From assembly GCA_031119205.1 (NCBI GenBank), contig JAVHYF010000024.1, positions 1 through 64,000 of the forward strand: DNA of 64,000 bases, written 5' to 3'. Of the stretch, positions 19,158-27,652 are shown one piece after another; the first letter of the stretch is position 1; the number at the start of each line of letters is the position of its first letter. The notes under the pieces were generated by a model, which was given only the letters and a program-made list of their open reading frames with translations, did no database searches and had not been told where the DNA came from. Source of the stretch: Moraxellaceae bacterium. Lineage in GTDB: Bacteria; Pseudomonadota; Gammaproteobacteria; Burkholderiales; Rhodocyclaceae. The position numbers were made by a program, and so were the translations under genes.

Positions 19158-19859
19158 ATGACCCCGCTGCCTCCACCTGCCCAGGACACCGTCACGCCCG
19201 GCCTCAAGGAAGCCCTGTCCGCCATGGTCCAGCCGCTGCTGACCGGTTTGCTGGCACTGGCACCGCTGGCGCTTACGGTGGTGTTGATAGGGTGGGTGGC
19301 GGGGATCGTGCGCGACTTCATCGGCCCCAACAGCCTGATCGGGCGTGGCATGGCGGCCATCGGCTTCACCTTTGCCTCCAACCCGATGACGGCGTACGCC
19401 ATCGGCGCGGTATTGCTGCTGGGGGTGGTCTACGTGGTTGGCGTCATCGTCCAGTCACGCCTGCGGCATGCCTTGTCCGCCCTGGTCGATTCGACCGTGC
19501 GGCGCATCCCGCTGATCAACACCCTGTATGACACCACCAACCGGTTCATCGGCATCTTCGACCGTGATGCCAAGGCCGAGGTGGCCGCGATGAGCCCCGT
19601 GTGGGTGTTCTTCGGTGAGTCGCGCGGCACGGCCGTGCTGGCGCTGATGCCGAATCCCGTACCGGTGATGATCAATGATCAGGAATACCTGACCGTCCTC
19701 GTGCCCACTGCCCCCGTGCCCATCGGTGGCGGCCTGTTCTACGTGCGGCGCGACCAGGTGCAAGCCGCCGACATCGGCGTGGAGCAGTTGAGCAGCGTCT
19801 ATCTCTCCATGGGCCTGACGCCGCCAACCCCTGCCGGGGCGCCTGCCCGCAAGCAATGA
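19158..19859 (+). CDS. DUF502 family membrane protein
   Basis: 233 residues. Two or three transmembrane helices in the first ~95 residues (GLLALAPLALTVVLIGWVAGI and AIGAVLLLGVVYVVGVIV) precede a conserved soluble part with RRIPLINTLYDTTNR, typical of DUF502, and PVPIGGGLFYVRRDQV. Function unknown. Overlaps the next small membrane protein by ATGA, so the two are probably a unit. Confidence 0.85.
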   Translation: MTPLPPPAQDTVTPGLKEALSAMVQPLLTGLLALAPLALTVVLIGWVAGIVRDFIGPNSLIGRGMAAIGFTFASNPMTAYAIGAVLLLGVVYVVGVIVQSRLRHALSALVDSTVRRIPLINTLYDTTNRFIGIFDRDAKAEVAAMSPVWVFFGESRGTAVLALMPNPVPVMINDQEYLTVLVPTAPVPIGGGLFYVRRDQVQAADIGVEQLSSVYLSMGLTPPTPAGAPARKQ

Positions 19860-20215
19860 TCTGGCGCACGCTGGCCGATGCGGTGCTGGTGCTGCATCTG
19901 GCCTTCGTGCTGTTTGCCTTGCTGGGCGGTCTGCTGGCGTTGCGTTGGCGCTGGCTGGCCTGGCTTCACCTGCCTGCATTGGCCTGGGGCATGTGGATCG
20001 AGCTTTCCGGCGGCATCTGCCCGCTGACGCCGGTCGAGAACGCCTTGCGCCAGCGTGGTGGCGAGGCGGGCTACGCCGGCGGTTTCATCGAGCACTACCT
20101 GTTGCCGCTGCTCTATCCCCCCGGCCTTACCCGCGAGACGCAATGGGTGCTGGCTGCCGTGCTGGCCGCGGTCAATCTGGCGGTCTACTGCCGCTTGTTG
20201 TGGCGCCGCGGTTGA
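19856..20215 (+). CDS. DUF2784 family small membrane protein
   Basis: 119 residues with about three transmembrane helices. The DUF2784 pattern is visible: HLAFVLFALLGGLLALRW, then ISGG-like ELSGGICPLTPVEN, then YAGGFIEHYLLPLLYP. Function unknown. Starts inside the DUF502 stop codon. Confidence 0.82.
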   Translation: MIWRTLADAVLVLHLAFVLFALLGGLLALRWRWLAWLHLPALAWGMWIELSGGICPLTPVENALRQRGGEAGYAGGFIEHYLLPLLYPPGLTRETQWVLAAVLAAVNLAVYCRLLWRRG

Positions 20216-20247
20216 GTCCACCTGCCCTTCTGTCGGCTGTCACGAAT

Positions 20248-20276
20248 TTGACATGCAAGCCGCCGCTTGCTTGATT
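20248..20276 (+). promoter_or_regulatory. promoter candidate for the secreted M48 peptidase
   Basis: A perfect TTGACA (20248-20253), 17-base spacer, then TTGATT (20271-20276, 3 of 6 to TATAAT). The predicted start site would leave a leader of about 40 bases before the ATG at 20324. Confidence 0.35.
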
Positions 20277-20323
20277 GAAAGCTGGCATCGCAACACCGCG
20301 ATCACGCGGGCAGGGGGTGGCGC

Positions 20324-21025
20324 ATGGCAGCCTGGCGTTATCTCGTTCTGGGGTTCGGTCTGCTGCTGGCGACGCCGGCACTGGCCCAACTCGAATTCGA
20401 CTACATGGTGGGCGTGGCAGAAGACCGCTACGACACCCTGGTGATCAACGCACGTCGTGACGGACCACCTGATGAGGCCGTTGGCCGCTTTGAGAGCCGC
20501 GCGCGGGAGGTTGCGCGGCGCCTGTGGGTGATCGTCCGCGAGCAGCACCCGGATGTCATGAGCGCCCGCCTGGATGTGCTGGTACTGCCGGATCTAGCGG
20601 TGCCCTTCGCCGTGCTGGGGCGCGGCAAGATCATTGCTGACCGGAGCTACGCCTTGTCGCTCAGCGATGAAGCCATGGCTGCCGCTGTGGCTCATGAGCT
20701 GGCACACCTGGCACTGTCCCATCAGAAAAAACGGCTCGCACTGGGCATGGCGCTGATGGGCAGCGAGGTGCCGCAGCGACTGGACCAGCGCGTGCGCCTG
20801 GCCATGCGCCTGTCGTCCAGCCCGGTGGAGTCGCGGGCCATCGAAGCGGAGGCCGACAGTTATGCGCTGAAGTTGCTGCACGCGGCTGGCTTGCCGCGCG
20901 AGGGTCTGCTCGAAGCACTGCTTGCACTGCGTGGCCGCATGCAGGACGAGGCCTGGATCAGTGACGTGGCGCCGCGGGTGGCCAGCCTGCGGGCAGAGCT
21001 GGGGCTGGATCCTTCGACGCCCTGA
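20324..21025 (+). CDS. secreted M48-family metallopeptidase
   Basis: 233 residues: signal peptide (MAAWRYLVLGFGLLLATP then ALA), then a gluzincin domain with HELAH at residues 124-128 and the third-ligand region IEAEADSYALKLL. The active site looks complete. Likely a small periplasmic protease of the BepA/LoiP kind without TPR repeats; the target is unknown. It is one of three M48-type proteins in the window. Confidence 0.85.
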   Translation: MAAWRYLVLGFGLLLATPALAQLEFDYMVGVAEDRYDTLVINARRDGPPDEAVGRFESRAREVARRLWVIVREQHPDVMSARLDVLVLPDLAVPFAVLGRGKIIADRSYALSLSDEAMAAAVAHELAHLALSHQKKRLALGMALMGSEVPQRLDQRVRLAMRLSSSPVESRAIEAEADSYALKLLHAAGLPREGLLEALLALRGRMQDEAWISDVAPRVASLRAELGLDPSTP

Positions 21026-21044
21026 GTCGTGCACCTGACGACGC

Positions 21045-21818
21045 TCAGATAAGCCAGGGCTTCACGACATCGAACAACAGCTTGGCGAGCAGACTCAGCG
21101 CCAGCACCAGGAACAGGCGTCGTATCCACGCATTGCCACCCTTGAAGGCCAGTCGCGTGCCGACGAGCGCACCGGCGATGCCGGCCAGGCCCAGCGGAAT
21201 GGCGATCTCGTAGAACACCAGCCCGGCCGGTACGAAGAAGGCCAGCGCCGCAAGGTTGGTCGCCATGTTCACGACCTTGGCGCAAGCCGTGGCGCGCAGG
21301 AAGTCGAAGTGGAACACCCGCACGAAGAGAAACAGCAGGAAGCTGCCAGTGCCGGGACCGAAGAAACCATCGTAGAAGCCGATGGCGCAGCCCAGCGAGA
21401 GGCCGATCCACATGTCGCGTCGGGTGATCGGTCGATTCGCATCTACCGCGCCGAACTGTGGCTTGAACCAGGTGTAGACCAGCATCACCACCAGCAGCAC
21501 GATGACCAGCGGGCGAACCCATTCTGCCGGCAGGTGATGGACCGCACGGGCGCCCAGGTAGGCCCCGGCAAAGGCCGCAGCGGCTGCCGGCATCAGCATC
21601 CGCCAGGGCAGCGCCAGGCGGCGGGCGTATTGCGACATCGCCACGGTGTGCCCCATTACCGAACCGAATTTGTCGGTGCCCAGCAGCGCCGCCGGCGCCG
21701 CATTCGGATAGGTGGCGAACAGGCCGGGGACCAGAATCAGGCCTCCGCCGCCGACGACAGCGTTGATGAGGCCCGAGGCGAAACCCAGGGGCAGCAGGAA
21801 GAGGAGTTCCAGGGGCAT
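21045..21818 (-). CDS. TSUP (TauE/SafE) family permease
   Basis: 257 residues and about eight transmembrane helices. The N-terminal family motif GLINAVVGGGGLILVP and the repeat-half motif GFYDGFFGPGTGSFL are both present. TSUP proteins move sulfite, taurine-derived sulfonates or related anions across the inner membrane; the substrate cannot be told here. The start at 21818 is the first Met giving a clean first helix; the frame extends 70 codons upstream with no membrane character. Confidence 0.88.
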   Translation of the reverse strand: MPLELLFLLPLGFASGLINAVVGGGGLILVPGLFATYPNAAPAALLGTDKFGSVMGHTVAMSQYARRLALPWRMLMPAAAAAFAGAYLGARAVHHLPAEWVRPLVIVLLVVMLVYTWFKPQFGAVDANRPITRRDMWIGLSLGCAIGFYDGFFGPGTGSFLLFLFVRVFHFDFLRATACAKVVNMATNLAALAFFVPAGLVFYEIAIPLGLAGIAGALVGTRLAFKGGNAWIRRLFLVLALSLLAKLLFDVVKPWLI

Positions 21819-21999
21819 GGTGCAGCAGACAGGCAGGATGCGGCGGAGAATTGAGCGTTGTTGCAGCGCCGCGCCGGCGGACTGTACCATCCAGCTACCA
21901 TACAGGCCAGTTTGTCTGACAGCCTGAGCGTCGCATTGCGCCCGCTCATGCGACGAACCTTTCTCGCTGCCTTCCCCCGGATTCACTGCCCACGCAACG

Positions 22000-22905
22000 A
22001 TGCCTGGCCTGCTCCGCCGTCTCGACAACCCCTACCTGCTGCTGGTGCTGACCGTGCTGTTCTGGTCGGGAAACTGGGTGATCGGTCGCGGCATCCGCGG
22101 CGAGGTGCCGCCGGTGGCGTTGGCATTCTGGCGTTGGGTGCTGGCCTTCCTGTGCGTCCTGCCGTTGGCCTGGCCCCATCGCGCTGCAATGCTGGAGGCG
22201 CTGCGCCAGCAGCCCTGGCGGCTGATCGTCATGGCGTTGCTCGGCATCACCGGCTACAACACGTTGACCTACATCGGCCTCAAGCACACCACTGCAACCA
22301 ATGGCGTGCTGCTCAACTCGTTGATTCCGGTGGTCATCATGGCGCTGTCCTGGCCAGTCTTCCGCCGCCGCCTCAGCCTGCGCCAGTGGCTGGGGACCGC
22401 GGTCTCGCTCGTCGGCGTCACGGTGGTAGTGGCGCATGGTGAGCTGGAGTACCTGCTGAGCCTGCGGATCAACCCCGGCGACCTGTGGATCCTGCTGTCG
22501 GTTTTCGTGTGGGCGGCCTACACCGTTCTGCTGCAATGGCGGCCGGTGCCGCTGCATCCGATGGCCCTGCTGGGCTTGCTGTGCGGTCTGGGCGTGATCG
22601 GTCTTGCGCCGTTCTACGCTTGGGAACTGGCGCAGGGCCTGCGCATCCATGTGTCAGCGGGTTCCATCGCGGCCATGTTCTATACCGGCGTGTTTCCGGC
22701 GTTCCTCGGATATGTGTTCTGGAACCGGGCTGTATCGCGCGTCGGCGGTGCGACGTCCGGCCTGTTCATCCACCTGATGCCGGTGTTTACACCTTTACTG
22801 GCAGCGTTGTTCCTGGGCGAGGCGCCGCGGCTGTATCACTTCGTCGGCCTGGCGCTGATCGTTGGCGGCATCATGGTGTGCACGCTGCGCACGGGCAGGG
22901 GATAG
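22000..22905 (+). CDS. EamA-family drug/metabolite transporter (DMT superfamily)
   Basis: 301 residues, ten predicted helices as two EamA repeats. Typical features are SGNWVIGRGI in helix 1 and GVFPAFLGYVFWNRAVSRVG, PVFTPLLAALFLGE in the second repeat. The substrate is unknown. Monocistronic and convergent with ptsI. Confidence 0.88.
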   Translation: MPGLLRRLDNPYLLLVLTVLFWSGNWVIGRGIRGEVPPVALAFWRWVLAFLCVLPLAWPHRAAMLEALRQQPWRLIVMALLGITGYNTLTYIGLKHTTATNGVLLNSLIPVVIMALSWPVFRRRLSLRQWLGTAVSLVGVTVVVAHGELEYLLSLRINPGDLWILLSVFVWAAYTVLLQWRPVPLHPMALLGLLCGLGVIGLAPFYAWELAQGLRIHVSAGSIAAMFYTGVFPAFLGYVFWNRAVSRVGGATSGLFIHLMPVFTPLLAALFLGEAPRLYHFVGLALIVGGIMVCTLRTGRG

Positions 22906-22935
22906 ACGTTCGCAGAGCTTGCGCGCCGCGCAGTG

Positions 22936-24660
22936 TCAGAGCTTCTCGACCGCTTCGCGCAAGCGCTCGGGCTCGTCCAGCTTGATGAGGCGTGCCACCT
23001 TCGTGGAGAGGTCCGCATAGTCCGCACGCAACACCTCCTGCTTCACCTCCAGTATCTGGGTGGGGTGCATGGAGAACTGATGCAGCCCCATGCCCAGCAG
23101 CAGGCGGGTGAAGCGTGAATCGCCCGCCATCTCCCCGCACACCGATACCGGAATCTCGTTACGGGCACCGATCTGGATGGTCTGGTGGATCAGCCGCAGG
23201 ATGGCGGGATGCAGCGGGTCATACAGGTGGGCCACAGCCTCGTCGGTGCGGTCGATCGCCAGCGTGTACTGGATGAGGTCATTGGTGCCGATGGACAGGA
23301 ATTGCAGGCGCTTGACGAACATGCCGAGTGACAACGCTGCGGCGGGGATCTCGATCATGCCGCCCACCGGCACGCTGTCGTCGAACTTCAGCTTGTCTGC
23401 CCGCAGGCTGGACTTGGCCTGCGCGATTGCATGCAGGGCCGCATCCACCTCATGGGCGTGCGAGATCATCGGCAGCAGGATACGGATCTTGCCGTACTGG
23501 CTGGCGCGCAGCAGGGCCCGCAGCTGGGTCTGGAACATCTGCGGCTCGGCCAGGCAATAGCGGATGGCGCGCAGTCCCAGTGCCGGGTTGGTCTCCATGC
23601 GCGGGCCGCCACTCTTCAGCGCCTTGTCGGCGCCGATGTCCAGCGTGCGGATGGTGACTGGCTTGCCGGCCATAGCCTTGGCTACTGCGCGATAGGCCTC
23701 GAACTGCTCGTCCTCGTCCGGTAACTCGTCCCGGTTCATGAACAGGAACTCGGTACGGAACAGGCCGATGCCTTCGGCCTCGACTTCGCGCACCTGCGGT
23801 ACGTCGCGCGGCAGCTCGATGTTGGCCTGCAGGGAGATCAGTTCGCCGTCGAAGGTCGCGGAGCGGTTGCTGCGCAGGCGCCGGAGCTTGGAGCGCTCCA
23901 GCTCCAGTTCGCTCTTGCGCAGGCGGTATTCGTCGAGCACACGCTCGTCGGGGTCGACGATGATGATGCCGCGCGCGCCGTCGATGATGATGATGTCGTC
24001 ATCGCGCACCGTGTGCCGCACATGGCGCAGGCCGACCACCGCCGGGATGCCCAGGCTGCGCGCGACGATGGCCGTGTGCGAGGTGGCGCCACCCACGTCG
24101 GTGACGAAGCCGGTGATCTGGCGGTTATCCTTGAAATGGATGGTGTCGGCGGGAGACAGGTCGTGGGCCACGACGATTGTGCCGAGGTCCTCTTCCTTGC
24201 GGCGCGGTGACACCGAGCCGGGGTGACCAAGCAATACCTTGAGCAGGCGCTCCACCACCTGCACCACGTCGGCCTTGCGTTCGCGCAGGTAAGGATCGTC
24301 GATGGCCTCGAACTGTTCGACGATCTGTTCCATCTGCTGCACCAGTGCCCACTCGGCGTTGCAGCGGCGTTCGCGGATCAGGTTGCGGGCCGATACGGTC
24401 AGCATCGGATCGTCCAGCAGCATGGTGTGCAGGTCGACGAAGGCGGCGACCTCGGATTGTGCGCTGGTCGGCGTCGCCCTCAGCGTACGTAGCTCGGAAT
24501 GCACCTTTGCCACCGCCTCGTCCAGGCGGGCGACCTCCGCCTCCACATGGCGTGGCGCGATGACGTAGTGGTTGACCTCCAGTAGCGCATGCGAAACGAG
24601 GTGGGCATGACCGATGGCAATGCCCTGCGAGACGGGAAGGCCGTGAAGGGTAAAGGGCAT
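22936..24660 (-). CDS. ptsI: PTS enzyme I (phosphoenolpyruvate-protein phosphotransferase)
   Basis: 574 residues. Takes phosphate from PEP onto the catalytic histidine in GGATSHTAIVARSLGIP (His195) and passes it to HPr. The C-terminal PEP-binding barrel has LFRTEFLFM, SIGTNDLIQYTLA and the active-site cysteine in SVCGEMAGD. Cytoplasmic. Third gene of the EIIA-HPr-EI operon, 38 bases after ptsH. No membrane sugar permease (EIIC) is present, so the chain is probably regulatory. Confidence 0.96.
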   Translation of the reverse strand: MPFTLHGLPVSQGIAIGHAHLVSHALLEVNHYVIAPRHVEAEVARLDEAVAKVHSELRTLRATPTSAQSEVAAFVDLHTMLLDDPMLTVSARNLIRERRCNAEWALVQQMEQIVEQFEAIDDPYLRERKADVVQVVERLLKVLLGHPGSVSPRRKEEDLGTIVVAHDLSPADTIHFKDNRQITGFVTDVGGATSHTAIVARSLGIPAVVGLRHVRHTVRDDDIIIIDGARGIIIVDPDERVLDEYRLRKSELELERSKLRRLRSNRSATFDGELISLQANIELPRDVPQVREVEAEGIGLFRTEFLFMNRDELPDEDEQFEAYRAVAKAMAGKPVTIRTLDIGADKALKSGGPRMETNPALGLRAIRYCLAEPQMFQTQLRALLRASQYGKIRILLPMISHAHEVDAALHAIAQAKSSLRADKLKFDDSVPVGGMIEIPAAALSLGMFVKRLQFLSIGTNDLIQYTLAIDRTDEAVAHLYDPLHPAILRLIHQTIQIGARNEIPVSVCGEMAGDSRFTRLLLGMGLHQFSMHPTQILEVKQEVLRADYADLSTKVARLIKLDEPERLREAVEKL

Positions 24661-24698
24661 CTACTGGGCGCGGCTGGTGGAGCGTGTCGGCTACCGGT

Positions 24699-24968
24699 TT
24701 ACTCGGCTTCGCCGAACCGGCTGGCAATAAGCTCGACGATCGCCTGCAGGGCAGACTCGGCGTCTTCGCCTTCGGTCTCGATGGTCAGTCGCGTGCCTTG
24801 CGAGGCAGCCAGCATCATGACGCCCATGATGCTTTTGGCATTGACGCGGCGGCCTTGCTTCTCCAGCCAGACCTCGCTGCGGAACTGCGTGGCAAGCTGG
24901 GTGAGCTTGGCTGACGGGCGTGCGTGCAGTCCCAGTCGATTGGCGATCTCGGCTTCAGCACGAGGCAT
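24699..24968 (-). CDS. ptsH: HPr phosphocarrier protein
   Basis: 89 residues. The PEP-dependent phosphorylation site is His15 in GLHARP and the HPr-kinase site is Ser46 in NAKSIMG, both at canonical numbers. Transfers phosphate from EI to EIIA. Having an intact Ser46 fits the hprK gene in this window at 47652. It starts one base after the upstream EIIA stop. Confidence 0.95.
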   Translation of the reverse strand: MPRAEAEIANRLGLHARPSAKLTQLATQFRSEVWLEKQGRRVNAKSIMGVMMLAASQGTRLTIETEGEDAESALQAIVELIASRFGEAE

Positions 24969-24969
24969 C

Positions 24970-25365
24970 TCAAACCCCTCCCTTCATATGCAGCACGCCG
25001 TCGCAGCCACCTGCAACGGCTTTCTGGATCACAGCGTGAATATCGTCCTTCTCGCGGTAGGTCAAGATGCGAAGCAGCATCGGCAGATTGGCGCCGGCGA
25101 TGCCTTCGACATGGCCCGGCTGCAGCAGCTTGAGTGCGATGTTGGACGGCGTGGCACCGAAGATGTCGGTCAGCAGAACGACGCCCTTGCCGGAGTCCAC
25201 CGACTCCACCCAGCGTCTGGCAGTGGGCAGGATGTCCAGCGGGTCGTCCTGTGCTGATACACCCAACTGGGCCAGCTGCGGTGGGCGGCGGTTGAGGACG
25301 TGGCAGGCACACTGGATCAGCGATTCGCCGAGCGTGCCGTGGGTGAGCAGGAAGATCCCGATCAT
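24970..25365 (-). CDS. PTS EIIA component, mannose family
   Basis: 131 residues of the EIIA(Man) fold. The phosphorylated histidine is His9 in LTHGTLGESL; VVLLTDIFGATPSN is the second signature. It is a stand-alone domain with no IIB, IIC or IID partners nearby, as in the regulatory PTS of many betaproteobacteria (often called ptsL or manX). First gene of the operon; the 130-base gap upstream should hold the promoter, but no convincing site was found. Confidence 0.92.
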   Translation of the reverse strand: MIGIFLLTHGTLGESLIQCACHVLNRRPPQLAQLGVSAQDDPLDILPTARRWVESVDSGKGVVLLTDIFGATPSNIALKLLQPGHVEGIAGANLPMLLRILTYREKDDIHAVIQKAVAGGCDGVLHMKGGV

Positions 25366-25495
25366 GCGTGCGACCGTGCATCGTTGCGGTGCATCACTTT
25401 ACCATCGGCATCGCTGCAGCCGCATGTCGCGGGACATATGGCGCGATACGCGGATACGCAAGGAGTGGCAGTGGCAGAACGAAGCGCGGTTGCGT

Positions 25496-26395
25496 TCAGG
25501 CGCCGTCGCGCAGGATCAGGTCGATGCGCTGCTGGATCACTGGCTCGGCGGTGAGGATGCCGGGCAGGCCCGGGCGGGAGAGGGTCTTCTGGCTGTCGAT
25601 ACGTTGCAGCATGCTGGCCAGCCAGACCGGTTCGATCGCGTTGGCCCGCAGCATCGCGAGCGCGTAACGGTCGGCGGCCATGTTGGCGCCGCTGCTGCCT
25701 GGCCAGTCGATGAAGCGGCGCGCTAGCGCCTGGCTGCCGCGCTGTTCGTCCTGCAGGTAGACCGCCGTCAGGACGGGCAGCATGGCATCGCGGATCGCGG
25801 CCTCCAGTCGTCGCTGCTGCTGCAGCTTGCCGAGCAGGTGGGCCAGCAGGGCCAGGACTTCGCGATCATCCTGCGCCAGGTTCACGATCTCGTCGGTGAC
25901 GACCAGCTCGCCACCCGGTAGCGCGAACGCCCGGGCTCCGGCCAGGTCTCCACGGCGGAACAGCAACCGGTACGCGGGGGCGCCTTCGCTCGGGGCACGC
26001 ATGGCCGCGAAGTGCGCCCGGATGGCATCCTGCCGGGTAAGCGGCAATGCCGTAGGTTGCAGCCAGTCCTTGTCCAGCGAGTCGAGGGTCGCCTGAGAGG
26101 CGCTGCGCACCCATTGGGCGGGCAGCCGCTGGGCCAGCTGGTCGGCAATCAATGGGCGGGAGAGGTGGAGTCCTGCCACCAGAACGATGCCGAGGATCAG
26201 CAAGCCCACCAGCAGGATGCGTGACCGGCGGCGGCCGTGGGCATGGGATGCGCCCGTGTCCTGGGAGCCGTGGCGGTTCTCCGGGAAGCGCAGGATACGT
26301 GGCGAAGCGGCGTAGGCGGGATCGCGCTGACCACCCTCTGCCGAGGCCGGCTTGCCGTCGCGCCGGTTATGGAGCTGGGCTGCGGCCGGTGTCAT
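25496..26395 (-). CDS. catalytically dead M48-like membrane protein (paralogue of the neighbouring peptidase)
   Basis: 299 residues. A basic cytoplasmic tail (~1-57) and one transmembrane helix (~58-77) precede an M48-like periplasmic domain. It aligns along its length with the peptidase at 26638-27645: RAFALPGGELVVTDEI matches NAFALPGGDIILTDEL. The HELGH site is HLLGK here (186-190), so the catalytic Glu and second zinc His are gone, and the third ligand Glu aligns with Asn238. It is an intact frame, not a decayed gene, so a pseudoenzyme is more likely than a pseudogene. Lacks the N-terminal cytoplasmic domain of the paralogue. GGGAGGG precedes the ATG. Confidence 0.8.
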   Translation of the reverse strand: MTPAAAQLHNRRDGKPASAEGGQRDPAYAASPRILRFPENRHGSQDTGASHAHGRRRSRILLVGLLILGIVLVAGLHLSRPLIADQLAQRLPAQWVRSASQATLDSLDKDWLQPTALPLTRQDAIRAHFAAMRAPSEGAPAYRLLFRRGDLAGARAFALPGGELVVTDEIVNLAQDDREVLALLAHLLGKLQQQRRLEAAIRDAMLPVLTAVYLQDEQRGSQALARRFIDWPGSSGANMAADRYALAMLRANAIEPVWLASMLQRIDSQKTLSRPGLPGILTAEPVIQQRIDLILRDGA

Positions 26396-26551
26396 GGCTG
26401 CAGGCCCTCCCGGCTGGCGCGCAAAGCGCCGAACCGCGCCGCTTCGAGGCGGTGCGGTTGCAGGGCGGGAAGCGCGTAAGCAATTGGCATGACGGATAGG
26501 CCGAGGGGATGATCTGATTATGCTTACGGTGCCTGGGGAGGGGGCTTAAGC

Positions 26552-26576
26552 GCCCTTTGGTCTGTACCGAAAGGGC
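26552..26576. repeat. inverted repeat in the gap between the two M48 paralogues
   Basis: GCCCTTTGGT (26552-26561) pairs with ACCGAAAGGGC (26566-26576) with one bulged base and a CTGT loop. No T run follows on the minus strand, so it is not a standard terminator. The 242-base gap also holds an 8-bp hairpin around 26596-26614 (TCAATGCC/GGCATTGA). No gene is seen in the gap. Confidence 0.5.
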
Positions 26577-26637
26577 AGACTTTACATGCCGTTCAATGCC
26601 ATCGGCATTGATTCGGCCGTCTGACCGGTAGACAGCC

Positions 26638-27645
26638 TCAGCGGTGGACCTTCAGGGCTTCGATGCGTTCCGCGGTGTGCGGGTGGCTGGACAGCAGCGA
26701 CGGGGTGCCTTCTGCCTTACTGGCATGGGCCTGTTCGAGGCGTTGCAGCGCGGTGGCGAGCCATTCCGGGGATAGATTGTTGTGTTGCAGCATGCGCGCC
26801 GCGTAGATGTCGGCCTCCTGCTCGAACTCGCGGGAGTAGCGCGCTTCCAGTACCGCGGACGACAGGCCGGCCAGTGCTGTGCTGATGTCACCCAGCCAGG
26901 CCGTGACAGCGGCGCCAACAATGATGCCCTGCAGCGCGTTGCGCAGGCCGTGCCGATAGTGCTGATGGCCGAGTTCATGCGCCAGTACGGCCATGATCTC
27001 GCGGTCGTCCCTGGCCAGCGCAACCAGCTCGTCGGTCAGGATGATGTCCCCACCGGGAAGTGCGAACGCGTTGGCGCCGACTTGTGGTGAAGCGCGGAAG
27101 TGCAAACGCCATGCCGGGGCCTGGCCGGGGGGCGGTTGCAGGGCTGCAAACTGTGTGCGCAAAGCCTCCCGTCGGGCGCCGGGGAGGCGCGAGGGTTTGA
27201 GCCAGTGCTCATCCAGTAACTCAAGAGTTTCCTGTCCGGTCTTCTCAGCCAGTCCGGTAGGGAGGCGTGCGGCCACCGCGTCCGCCGCCAGAGGCACGCC
27301 CCACCGGTAACCGGCTGCGGCGATGACGATCAGCGCAATTGCAGCGAACAGTGCGAGCTTCAGGTTGCGTTGGCCGCGCGACACCATGCTCTCGCGATGG
27401 CCGGCCTGCTCCAGCAGGGCGGCGAGGCCGGCCCTATCCTCGATCTCGCACAACCCGCTCTCCGGCAGGCGGAGCAGGCGTGGGCCGTGCCCCAGCTCTT
27501 CTGCGACCTCCATGTCCTGCAGCAGATGCTGGCGCAGGATCGTGTTCTCTGCCGTGTCGCGCAGGGTCAGCAGGCCGTCCTGCCAGTCGAGCAGGACGGT
27601 ACGTGGTCTGCTGCTGCGGCCATCGAAGTAGCGGGCTTCCACCAT
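26638..27645 (-). CDS. membrane M48-family metallopeptidase with N-terminal DUF7092-like domain
   Basis: 335 residues. An N-terminal beta-rich cytoplasmic domain (~1-75, ARYFDGRSSRPRTVLLDWQ...) is followed by a transmembrane helix (~94-112) and a periplasmic gluzincin domain. Active site HELGH at 223-227; the third ligand lies in EFEQEADIYAARML (Glu275); SSHPHTAERI closes the family. The start at 27645 gives the conserved N-terminus, whereas the longer frame is compositionally odd. Only 7 bases separate it from the yjgN-like gene upstream, so they share a transcript. Confidence 0.88.
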   Translation of the reverse strand: MVEARYFDGRSSRPRTVLLDWQDGLLTLRDTAENTILRQHLLQDMEVAEELGHGPRLLRLPESGLCEIEDRAGLAALLEQAGHRESMVSRGQRNLKLALFAAIALIVIAAAGYRWGVPLAADAVAARLPTGLAEKTGQETLELLDEHWLKPSRLPGARREALRTQFAALQPPPGQAPAWRLHFRASPQVGANAFALPGGDIILTDELVALARDDREIMAVLAHELGHQHYRHGLRNALQGIIVGAAVTAWLGDISTALAGLSSAVLEARYSREFEQEADIYAARMLQHNNLSPEWLATALQRLEQAHASKAEGTPSLLSSHPHTAERIEALKVHR

Positions 27646-27652
27646 GTGCCGA

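Noticed and set aside
25496-26395. Calling the HLLGK paralogue a pseudogene
   Set aside because: The frame is full-length with start signal, membrane helix and conserved non-catalytic core, so an expressed pseudoenzyme is more likely.
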